This document shows positions 35,214-41,562 of a stretch of DNA of 41,562 bases, in pieces; position 1 is the stretch's first letter; every line of letters starts with the position of its first letter. The notes under the pieces are model-generated. The model saw only the letters and a list, made by a program, of their open reading frames with translations, ran no database searches and was not told where the DNA came from. Source of the DNA: Thiogranum sp. (GTDB lineage Bacteria > Pseudomonadota > Gammaproteobacteria > DSM-19610). The position numbers were made by a program, and so were the translations under genes. The stretch lies in assembly GCA_030148775.1 (NCBI GenBank), contig JASBST010000034.1, forward strand, positions 1 to 41,562, in the 5' to 3' direction.

Positions 35214-37928
35214 ATGGTTTCTTCGCTGCTTCGCAAGGTGTTTGGCAGCCGCAACGAGCGGATTGTCAAGCGTCTGTTCAAGACGGTAAACAAAATCAAT
35301 CAGCTGGAGGCCGGGCTGGAGCAGCTCAGCGACGACCAGCTGAAAGCCCGTACCGACGAATTTCGTCAGCGCTACCGCGACGGCGAGACCCTCGATCAGC
35401 TCCTGCCCGAAGCTTTCGCCGTGGTGCGGGAGGCGTCGCGGCGGGTCCTGGGCATGCGCCACTTCGATGTCCAGATGATCGGCGGCATGGTCCTGCACGA
35501 AGGCAAGATCGCCGAAATGCGTACCGGTGAAGGCAAGACGCTGGTCGCGACCCTGTTTGCCTATTTGAACGCGCTGTCCGGCAAAGGCGTGCACGTGGTC
35601 ACGGTCAACGATTACCTGGCGCGACGTGACGCCGAATGGATGGGGCGGTTGTACAACTTCCTCGGGATGAGCACTGGTGTGGCCGTGGCCGGCATGATGC
35701 CCGAGGAGAAGAAAGCGGCCTATGCGGCCGACATCACCTACGGCACCAACAACGAATTCGGTTTCGATTATCTGCGCGACAATATGGCGTTTCGCATCGA
35801 GGACCGGGTGCAGCGCGAACTCAACGCTGCGGTGGTCGACGAAGTCGACTCGATTTTGATCGACGAGGCGCGCACGCCGCTGATCATCTCCGGCCCCACC
35901 GACGACAACTCCGAGCTCTATCTGGTCATGAAAGACCTGGTGCCGAAGCTGGAACGCCAGCAGGAAGAGGACGGGCCGGGCGACTACAGTGTCGACGAAA
36001 AACAAAAACAGATTCATCTGACCGAGTCCGGTCATCAGCGCGTCGAGCAGCTGCTGGAAGAGGCCGGTCTACTCGGCGAGGGACAGAGCCTCTACGACGC
36101 GGCCAATCTCACCCTGATGCATCACCTCAACGCCGCGCTGCGGGCGCTGGCGCTCTACAACCGGGATGTCGATTACATCATTCAGGACGGCCAGGTGGTG
36201 ATCGTCGACGAATTCACCGGCCGGACGATGCCGGGACGGCGCTGGTCTGAGGGTCTGCATCAGGCGGTTGAAGCCAAAGAGGGCGTCAACATTCAGAACG
36301 AGAACCAGACCCTGGCGTCGATCACCTTTCAGAATTATTTTCGCCTCTACGACAAGCTCGCGGGGATGACCGGCACCGCCGATACCGAGGCGGCCGAGTT
36401 CGAGCAGATCTACGGCTTGGAAGTGGTGGTCATCCCGACCAACAAGCCGATGATCCGCGACGATCGTGGCGACCTGGTCTTTCTTACCGTCAAGGAGAAG
36501 TTCGACGCGGTGGCGGAAGACATTCGCGACTGTCAGCAGCGCGGTCAGCCGGTGCTGGTGGGTACCACGTCGATAGAGACTTCCGAATACCTGTCGAAGC
36601 TGTTGCGCGACAACAAGATCGAGCACGAAGTGCTGAACGCGAAACAGCACGAACGCGAGGCGCAGATCGTGGCGCAGGCCGGACGGCCCGGAATGGTGAC
36701 CATCGCCACCAATATGGCCGGCCGCGGTACCGATATCGTCCTGGGCGGCAGCCTGGAAGCCGAGCTGGCCGCGCTGGATGCGCCCGACGAGCACACCGTC
36801 GCGCGCATCCGCAAGGAGTGGGAGCAGCGCCACCAACAGGTACTGGATGCCGGCGGGTTGCATATCGTCGGTACCGAGCGGCACGAGTCGAGACGCGTGG
36901 ACAACCAGTTGCGCGGTCGTTCCGGACGCCAGGGCGATCCCGGCTCGACGCGTTTCTACCTGTCGTTGCAGGACAACCTGATGCGCATCTTCGCCTCCGA
37001 GCGGGTTTCCGGTCTGATGCAGAAACTGGGTATGCAGGAAGGCGAGGCCATCGAGCATCCCTGGGTAAGCAAGGCGATCGCCAACGCCCAGCGCAAGGTT
37101 GAGGCGCACAACTTCAATATCCGTAAAAATCTGCTCGAGTACGATGATGTCGCCAATGATCAGCGCAAGGTGATCTACGAGCAGCGCAACGAGCTGATGG
37201 CCAGCGGCGATGTCTCGGAGACCATCGACGCCATCCGCGCAGACGTGGTCAACGATCTGATCAATAACTATATACCGCCGGGAAGCCTGGACGAGCAGTG
37301 GGATGTCGCCGGGCTCGAAACGGCCATCGAAAGCGAGTTCGCGCAGAAGTTTCCCATCCAGGAGTGGCTCGACAGCGACGAGAGCCTGCACGAGGAAACA
37401 CTGCGCGACAAGATTCTCGCCGAACTGGTGAGCGCCTATGCCGAAAAAGAAGCGCTGACCGGCGCCGAGACCATGCGCCATTTCGAGAAGTCGGTGATGC
37501 TGCAGGTGCTCGATCAGAACTGGAAGGAACATCTGGCGGCGATGGACTATCTGCGCCAGGGGATACACCTGCGCGGCTACGCGCAGAAAAACCCCAAGCA
37601 GGAGTACAAACGCGAGGCCTTCGAGATGTTCACCGCGCTGCTCGACCGCATCAAGCTGGACGTGGTCAGCATCCTGTGCAAGGTGCAGGTGCGGACCGAA
37701 TCCGACGTGCAGGCGGTGGAGGAGCAGCGTCGCAGCAGCGCGCCGATGGAATTCCGCCACGACGAGGCCAGCGCCATGCACGACAGCGAACAAGAGGCGC
37801 CGGCGCCGGCGCAAGGCGCGGAGCCCGTGCGGCCGTTTGTCCGCGACGGGCGCAAGATCGGGCGTAACGAGCCCTGCCCGTGCGGTTCGGGTCGGAAATT
37901 CAAACAGTGTCACGGCAAACTGGACTGA
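35214..37928 (+). CDS. secA: Preprotein translocase ATPase SecA
   Basis: SecA drives preproteins through SecYEG using ATP. The 904-residue protein has the Walker [10 protein letters not shown] with Lys108 (same number as in E. coli), the Walker [18 protein letters not shown], the second nucleotide domain with [14 protein letters not shown] and [17 protein letters not shown], and the scaffold and helical domains. The C-terminal zinc tail [19 protein letters not shown] that binds SecB and phospholipid is complete. No SecM-type arrest peptide is encoded upstream, unlike in enterobacteria. Confidence 0.99.
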   Translation: MVSSLLRKVFGSRNERIVKRLFKTVNKINQLEAGLEQLSDDQLKARTDEFRQRYRDGETLDQLLPEAFAVVREASRRVLGMRHFDVQMIGGMVLHEGKIAEMRTGEGKTLVATLFAYLNALSGKGVHVVTVNDYLARRDAEWMGRLYNFLGMSTGVAVAGMMPEEKKAAYAADITYGTNNEFGFDYLRDNMAFRIEDRVQRELNAAVVDEVDSILIDEARTPLIISGPTDDNSELYLVMKDLVPKLERQQEEDGPGDYSVDEKQKQIHLTESGHQRVEQLLEEAGLLGEGQSLYDAANLTLMHHLNAALRALALYNRDVDYIIQDGQVVIVDEFTGRTMPGRRWSEGLHQAVEAKEGVNIQNENQTLASITFQNYFRLYDKLAGMTGTADTEAAEFEQIYGLEVVVIPTNKPMIRDDRGDLVFLTVKEKFDAVAEDIRDCQQRGQPVLVGTTSIETSEYLSKLLRDNKIEHEVLNAKQHEREAQIVAQAGRPGMVTIATNMAGRGTDIVLGGSLEAELAALDAPDEHTVARIRKEWEQRHQQVLDAGGLHIVGTERHESRRVDNQLRGRSGRQGDPGSTRFYLSLQDNLMRIFASERVSGLMQKLGMQEGEAIEHPWVSKAIANAQRKVEAHNFNIRKNLLEYDDVANDQRKVIYEQRNELMASGDVSETIDAIRADVVNDLINNYIPPGSLDEQWDVAGLETAIESEFAQKFPIQEWLDSDESLHEETLRDKILAELVSAYAEKEALTGAETMRHFEKSVMLQVLDQNWKEHLAAMDYLRQGIHLRGYAQKNPKQEYKREAFEMFTALLDRIKLDVVSILCKVQVRTESDVQAVEEQRRSSAPMEFRHDEASAMHDSEQEAPAPAQGAEPVRPFVRDGRKIGRNEPCPCGSGRKFKQCHGKLD

Positions 37929-38012
37929 CGCCGCCGGTGTGTCGAGCGCGGGTCGAGCAGCGGCGCGCGCGCTTGCCACGTCCGCAATCCCCATTAGATC
38001 ACTGAACAGGCC

Positions 38013-39230
38013 ATGCCGGTCGGTTCTCTTCAGCTTCCTCCATTGGCGCAAATCCGCGGTATCCGGCTGGCGGCCGTGGCCGCCGGCATCCGCTATCAGG
38101 GGCGCGACGATCTTGTGGTGATGGAACTCGCCGCGGGCAGTCGCGCGGCGGCGGTATTCACCCGCAACGCTTTCTGCGCCGCGCCGGTGGTGGTGGCGCG
38201 CGAGCACCTGCAACAGGACATGCCGCGATACCTGCTGATCAACAGCGGCAACGCCAACGCCGGCACCGGCGCATCGGGCCTTGCCGATGCCCGTGCCTGT
38301 TGCCAGGCGCTGGCGCAGCTGAGCGGCTGCGATGCCCGCCAGGTACTGCCGTTTTCCACCGGCGTGATCGGACAGAAACTGCCGGTCGAGCGCCTGCAGG
38401 CGGCGCTGCCCGCGGCATTGTCGGCGCTGTCGGACTCTGCCTGGGCGGCAGTGGCCGAAGCCATCAAGACGACCGACACGGTCGCCAAAGGGGTCTCCCG
38501 TCAGCTGCAGGTCGACGGCAGGCCGGTGACCGTCACCGGCATCGCCAAAGGTGCCGGCATGATCCGCCCCGACATGGCCACCATGCTGGCCTATCTGGGT
38601 ACGGACGCCGATGTCGAGGCGGAAAGTCTGCGCTCCTGTCTGCAGGCTGCGGTGGAGCGCTCGTTCAATCGCATCACGGTCGACGGCGACACCTCGACCA
38701 ACGACGCCTGCGTCCTGGTGGCCACGGGTGCTGCCGGTGGCGCGGCGCTGTCCCCGGCGCACCCGGATTATCCGGCCTTCTGCGAAGTCATTGCGCAGGT
38801 GTGCGAGCGATTGGCGGAGCTGATTGTGCGCGACGCCGAAGGCGCGACCAAGTTTGTCACCGTCGAGGTGTCCGGTGGCGCCGATGCGCGCGAATGTCTG
38901 CAGGTGGCCTACACGGTGGCGCAGTCGCCGCTGGTCAAAACCGCGCTGTTCGCCAGCGATCCGAACTGGGGCCGTATTCTGGCCGCCGTGGGGCGCGCGG
39001 GGCTGCGGGATCTGGATGTCTCTAAGGTCGATATTTTTCTCGATCAGGTCTGCATCGTCCGTCAGGGAGGTGTCGCGCCCGATTATCGCGAGGCCGACGG
39101 CCAGCGGGTGATGAATCAGGCGGAGATTCTGATCGACATCCGACTGGGCCGTGGCGGGGCGCGCGAACGGGTGTGGACCAGTGATCTTTCCCACGAGTAC
39201 GTGCGTATCAATGCCGAGTACCGTAGCTGA
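38013..39230 (+). CDS. argJ: Bifunctional ornithine acetyltransferase / N-acetylglutamate synthase
   Basis: ArgJ recycles the acetyl group from N-acetylornithine to glutamate in arginine synthesis, and bifunctional forms also use acetyl-CoA. The 405-residue precursor cleaves itself before Thr190 in KGAGMIRPDMA/TMLAYLGTD to give alpha and beta chains. Other family sequences are LINSGNANAGTG, STGVIGQKLP, DGDTSTNDACVL and ASDPNWGRILAAVGRAG. It follows secA by 84 nt, with no terminator visible between them. Confidence 0.97.
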   Translation: MPVGSLQLPPLAQIRGIRLAAVAAGIRYQGRDDLVVMELAAGSRAAAVFTRNAFCAAPVVVAREHLQQDMPRYLLINSGNANAGTGASGLADARACCQALAQLSGCDARQVLPFSTGVIGQKLPVERLQAALPAALSALSDSAWAAVAEAIKTTDTVAKGVSRQLQVDGRPVTVTGIAKGAGMIRPDMATMLAYLGTDADVEAESLRSCLQAAVERSFNRITVDGDTSTNDACVLVATGAAGGAALSPAHPDYPAFCEVIAQVCERLAELIVRDAEGATKFVTVEVSGGADARECLQVAYTVAQSPLVKTALFASDPNWGRILAAVGRAGLRDLDVSKVDIFLDQVCIVRQGGVAPDYREADGQRVMNQAEILIDIRLGRGGARERVWTSDLSHEYVRINAEYRS

Positions 39231-39699
39231 TGCGGGTGTTTTGCGCGGCTTGCCCGGGAAGGCCTGCCGCTGGGCCGGCTGCGCGCTGCTGGCGGCGCTG
39301 ATCGGCGCCTGTGACGAGCGCGGACAAGCAGCGTCGGAGCGCCGCGATCTCAGCGCCGCCCCGGACTGCGTGCCGCAGGACGGCTGTCGTCTGCAGGCCG
39401 ATGCGCTGATCGTCAGGCTGAAATTCGAGCGCGAGGCGCAAGCCCTGAAACCCTTTCCCGTGCGCGTGGAAATCGACTCACCCGTGCCTGTCGACGCGGT
39501 GGGGTTGTCGTTCCGCATGCGCGGAATGGATATGGGCCAGAACCGGTACCGGCTGATACAGCGTACGCCACAGCGTTGGGAAGGCAGTATCACCCTGCCG
39601 GTCTGCGTTTCCGGTCGCAGCGACTGGGAGGCGAGATTACGGATCGTCACGCCGCAGCGGGAATATCAGGCCAGTTTACCCTTCGTTTTGCACCCTTAG
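39211..39699 (+). CDS. Putative lipoprotein, unknown function
   Basis: I do not recognise the family with confidence. From ATG 39211 the product has 162 residues, with a basic N-terminus, a hydrophobic segment (CALLAALIGAC) and a lipobox ending IGA-Cys, so it is probably lipidated. The mature part has two Cys in PDCVPQDGCRL and a beta-rich core with SFRMRGMDMGQNRYRLIQRTPQRWEGSITLPVCVSGRSDWEARLRI. The four Met around MRMRGMDMG recall copper-chaperone-like or YtkA/FixH-type periplasmic domains, but this is a guess. The chosen start overlaps argJ by 20 nt and lacks a good ribosome site; TTG 39241 or 39250 may be used instead. The 3' end overlaps glcF tail to tail by 4 nt. Confidence 0.7.
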   Translation: MPSTVADAGVLRGLPGKACRWAGCALLAALIGACDERGQAASERRDLSAAPDCVPQDGCRLQADALIVRLKFEREAQALKPFPVRVEIDSPVPVDAVGLSFRMRGMDMGQNRYRLIQRTPQRWEGSITLPVCVSGRSDWEARLRIVTPQREYQASLPFVLHP

Positions 39700-40901
39700 G
39701 TTTGGGCCAGTTGCAGCGCCAGCAGGGTGGCCGGGTGCATCGGTGTCAGCGTCACGCCGCGCTGTCGCAACCCCGCCGCCAACTGCAGCGCGCAGCCGAT
39801 ATTGCTGGTGACCAGCAGGCGCGCACCGCTGGCGGCGATACGCTCGACCTGCGCATCGCGCAACCGGTCGGACAACTCGGGTTGGGTCAGCATATAGGCG
39901 CCGGCGGCGCCGCAGCAGCCGCCCTCGGGGTTGATCACGACCGGTCGCAGTTGCGGTATCCGGGACAGTAGTGTCTGTATTCCGGTGACGTTCAGACAAT
40001 GGCGTTGAGTACAGGGCAAATGGATCGCGACCGGTTCCGGCAACGGCGTCAGCGGCAACGCGTCCGCGTCCTGGTCGACGAGAAAGTCGACAGCATCGAT
40101 CACCCGCCGGGCGAACGGCTGCAGGGCGGGATCGCTTTGTGCCTGGCTGCGCAAATGGGCACTGCAACCGCTGGCGAAACTCACTATCGGAGCGTTGTTG
40201 CCGGCGAAAGCCCGGCCGCTGGCGAGTGCCAGTTCGCGCGCCTGGCGGGGCCGCCCGGCGTGTTGGTGCAGGGCGCCGCAGCAGTGGGCGCGAGCGACCA
40301 GGTTTACCTTGTAGCCGAGGCGTTCCAGCAGCGTCCCGAGTGCCGCGCGGGTGGCGCTGTCGAACAGCTCGCCGGTACAGCCGCTGAACAGATTGATCGT
40401 GCCGCGACCGCCGTCGGTGCCACGCCGGTCCCGGACGCGCGGAGGCGGGTCGCCTTCAGGGGGCAGTAACTGCAACAGACGGCGCAGGGGCGCGGGCAGG
40501 CTGGGGAGGCGCCGTACCCCCGAGCGCCGCGCGGCGGCGATCGCCAGCGCGGTCAGTCGGCGCCCGCCGCCGCGGGTGAGCAACGACAGTCCCAGGGTCG
40601 TGACGAGGCGCTGCCGCCAGGGACGCCGCGTCTGCAAACGCGCCCGGGCCCGGTCCATCAGCCGAGTATAAGGCACCTGCGACGGGCACATGGCCTCGCA
40701 GGCGTGACACATCAGGCAGCGGTCCAGATGCCGGAACAGGCCGGGTGACCAGTCGCTATCGGGATACTCCAGCATTTCCATCAGGCTGAGTCGGCCGCGC
40801 GGCGAGTCGGCCTCGTTGCCGCTGAGCGCGAACGTCGGGCAGTGCGGCAGGCACAGGCCGCACTTCACGCAGCGACGGGTGTCGGACAGGTCGTCGTTCA
40901 T
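39696..40901 (-). CDS. GlcF-like iron-sulfur oxidoreductase subunit
   Basis: The 401-residue protein has two N-terminal [4Fe-4S] ferredoxin motifs, CVKCGLCLPHCP and CLMCHACEAMCP. Two CCG domains follow: GCTGELF...HCCGALHQHAG, and LPCTQRHC...GGCCGAAGAYML. This is the architecture of glycolate oxidase subunit GlcF and relatives such as LutA. In a complete glycolate oxidase it carries electrons from the flavin subunit GlcD. No glcD or glcE is seen in the window, so its partner must lie elsewhere or it acts with another dehydrogenase. It is divergent from the ferredoxin gene. Confidence 0.85.
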   Translation of the reverse strand: MNDDLSDTRRCVKCGLCLPHCPTFALSGNEADSPRGRLSLMEMLEYPDSDWSPGLFRHLDRCLMCHACEAMCPSQVPYTRLMDRARARLQTRRPWRQRLVTTLGLSLLTRGGGRRLTALAIAAARRSGVRRLPSLPAPLRRLLQLLPPEGDPPPRVRDRRGTDGGRGTINLFSGCTGELFDSATRAALGTLLERLGYKVNLVARAHCCGALHQHAGRPRQARELALASGRAFAGNNAPIVSFASGCSAHLRSQAQSDPALQPFARRVIDAVDFLVDQDADALPLTPLPEPVAIHLPCTQRHCLNVTGIQTLLSRIPQLRPVVINPEGGCCGAAGAYMLTQPELSDRLRDAQVERIAASGARLLVTSNIGCALQLAAGLRQRGVTLTPMHPATLLALQLAQT

Positions 40902-40960
40902 GGCTCACAGATACAGGAACCCGCCCGCCGCTGACAAGCGTTATTGCCGCCGGCCGGGAA

Positions 40961-41006
40961 TGTTATGCTTGGCACAAAACAGAGACGGGCTCGTCGAGCC
41001 GGAAGG
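40961..41006 (+). promoter_or_regulatory. Extended -10 promoter, palindrome and ribosome site of the ferredoxin gene
   Basis: TG-T-TATGCT (40961-40969) is an extended -10 element without a good -35. The leader contains a perfect dyad GGCTCG-T-CGAGCC (40988-41000), directly followed by the GGAAGG ribosome site (41001-41006), 8 nt before ATG 41015. The dyad could be an operator or a hairpin acting on translation. Confidence 0.45.
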
Positions 41007-41014
41007 TAAGCTGC

Positions 41015-41323
41015 ATGTCGTACTACCGTTATCACGTATTCTTCTGCATCAATGAACGCGCCGACGGCTCGGCCTGTTGCCAGCGCTTCGACGCCAGCGC
41101 CATGCGCGATTACGCAAAGCAGCGCAGCAAGGAGCTGGGTATCGCGGGCCCTGGCAAGGTGCGCATCAATACCGCCGGCTGCCTGGATCGCTGCAGCGAG
41201 GGGCCGGTGCTGGTGGTCTACCCGGAGGAGACCTGGTACAGCTACGTCGACCGCGAGGATATCGACGAAATTCTCCAGGAGCATCTGGTCCATGGCCGGG
41301 TGGTGCAGCGCCTGAAGCTCTGA
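41015..41323 (+). CDS. Thioredoxin-fold [2Fe-2S] ferredoxin
   Basis: This small protein belongs to the thioredoxin-like [2Fe-2S] ferredoxin family, related to the Shethna ferredoxin and NuoE-like domains. The 102 residues open YYRYHVFFCINERADGSACCQRF and contain NTAGCLDRCSEGPVLVVYPEETWYSYVDREDIDEILQEHL. Cys11, one or both of Cys21-Cys22, Cys56 and Cys60 are the cluster ligand candidates. The electron-transfer partner is not known from sequence; the divergent GlcF-like protein is one candidate. The gene is the last protein gene in the window. Confidence 0.92.
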   Translation: MSYYRYHVFFCINERADGSACCQRFDASAMRDYAKQRSKELGIAGPGKVRINTAGCLDRCSEGPVLVVYPEETWYSYVDREDIDEILQEHLVHGRVVQRLKL

Positions 41324-41428
41324 GCGGCACCTGGGCGTCAATAAAAACAAAAAAACAAAAAAAACAGTAAGATATAATTATTCTCTTGATCGGGATCGGA
41401 TATTGGCTGGCTATTGTCATACCGGTGC
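41324..41428. other. AT-rich intergenic stretch
   Basis: No ORF was found. An A-run region (41340-41366) and an isolated TATAAT (41373-41378) without -35 are present. No terminator for the ferredoxin gene is seen here, so its transcript may read through to the terminator at 41533. Confidence 0.6.
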
Positions 41429-41456
41429 TTGACATAACGGAAGTATATAATAAAAT
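41429..41456 (+). promoter_or_regulatory. Strong sigma-70 promoter of the candidate small RNA
   Basis: TTGACA (41429-41434, perfect) and TAAAAT (41451-41456) are 16 nt apart. Start of transcription would be about 41462-41464, directly before the first hairpin of the RNA element that follows. Confidence 0.75.
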
Positions 41457-41462
41457 ACTAAT

Positions 41463-41562
41463 CAGCTGATCGGTTAGCCCCCCAACCGTAACTAGCCGGT
41501 CAGCCTCCTCCAATCCTCCTTTGGTGGTTTTTAAGCGCAACTCCTCCAGTTGCGCTTTTTTT
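41463..41562 (+). ncRNA. Candidate small RNA of about 100 nt with three C-rich loops
   Basis: The region starts at the predicted transcription start and ends at an intrinsic terminator, without an ORF. Hairpin 1: GCTGATCGGTTAG (41465-41477) pairs over 13 bp (two G-U) with CTAGCCGGTCAGC (41492-41504), with a 14-nt loop starting CCCCCC. Hairpin 2: CCTCCAA (41507-41513) pairs with TTGGTGG (41521-41527), one mismatch, loop TCCTCCT. Hairpin 3 is the terminator, loop CCTCC. The repeated UCCUCC-type loops are complementary to Shine-Dalgarno sequences, as in the anti-SD loops of alphaproteobacterial 'cuckoo' sRNAs. It could instead be the attenuated leader of a gene beyond the window. Confidence 0.55.
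41533..41562 (+). terminator. Intrinsic terminator at the window end
   Basis: AAGCGCAACT (41533-41542) and AGTTGCGCTT (41548-41557) form a perfect 10-bp stem with a CCTCC loop, followed by a T-run that reaches the end of the window. Confidence 0.92.

Noticed and set aside
41373..41378. A second promoter at TATAAT in the AT-rich stretch.
   Set aside because: No -35 element at a proper distance; A-runs make chance matches likely.
1..41562. tRNA, rRNA, CRISPR arrays, insertion sequences, integrase or attachment sites.
   Set aside because: None was seen on reading both strands; the window is almost fully occupied by core genes.

Overview
The window is one continuous, gene-dense, GC-rich stretch of a Gram-negative chromosome. 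Gene order points to a gammaproteobacterium: the end of the spc ribosomal operon and the alpha operon, a uvrA / MFS / ssb block behind rplQ, a complete mraZ-to-ftsZ division and cell-wall (dcw) cluster, then lpxC, dciA, an M23 peptidase, secA and argJ. The rplQ to uvrA-MFS-ssb order and the lpxC-dciA-M23-secA-argJ order both resemble Pseudomonas and its relatives. lpxC shows an outer membrane with lipid A, and the DNPR motif in MurE shows meso-diaminopimelate peptidoglycan. A Chromatiales-like host is my guess; nothing here fixes the genus.

Layout. 1-7025: rpsH, rplF, rplR, rpsE, rpmD, rplO, secY, rpmJ, then (after a hairpin and a likely internal promoter) rpsM, rpsK, rpsD, rpoA, rplQ, closed by an intrinsic terminator at 7050-7073. 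7117-9429: accessory genes, namely a SAM hydrolase, a small exported single-helix protein behind a sigma-54-type promoter, a TlpA-like thioredoxin and an unknown exported protein. 9494-14370: uvrA on the minus strand, divergent from an MFS transporter and ssb. 14436-14749: an AT-rich spacer holding the mra promoter and four MraZ-type operator repeats. 14750-32463: the dcw cluster, mostly joined by 1- or 4-nt stop/start overlaps. 32464-41323: lpxC, dciA, M23 peptidase, secA, argJ, a lipoprotein, a GlcF-like iron-sulfur protein and a thioredoxin-fold [2Fe-2S] ferredoxin. 41429-41562: a promoter followed at once by about 100 nt that end in a terminator.

How the parts work together. The first block makes ribosomes, RNA polymerase alpha and the SecY channel. 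The dcw block makes lipid II from UDP-GlcNAc-enolpyruvate (MurB, C, D, E, F, Ddl, MraY, MurG) and builds the septum (FtsZ, A, Q, L, W, I). LpxC controls lipid A flow, and SecA drives the SecY channel encoded at the start of the window.

The parts not explained by standard annotation are: a candidate small RNA with three hairpins and C-rich (UCCUCC-type) loops at the right end; the sigma-54/IHF-type control region in front of the 81-residue exported protein; two very short uncharacterised ORFs inside the dcw cluster (mraY-murD and murC-murB); an AT-rich, protein-like remnant upstream of mraZ; and repeat or palindrome elements before secA, lpxC and the ferredoxin. No tRNA, rRNA, CRISPR array or insertion sequence was seen.
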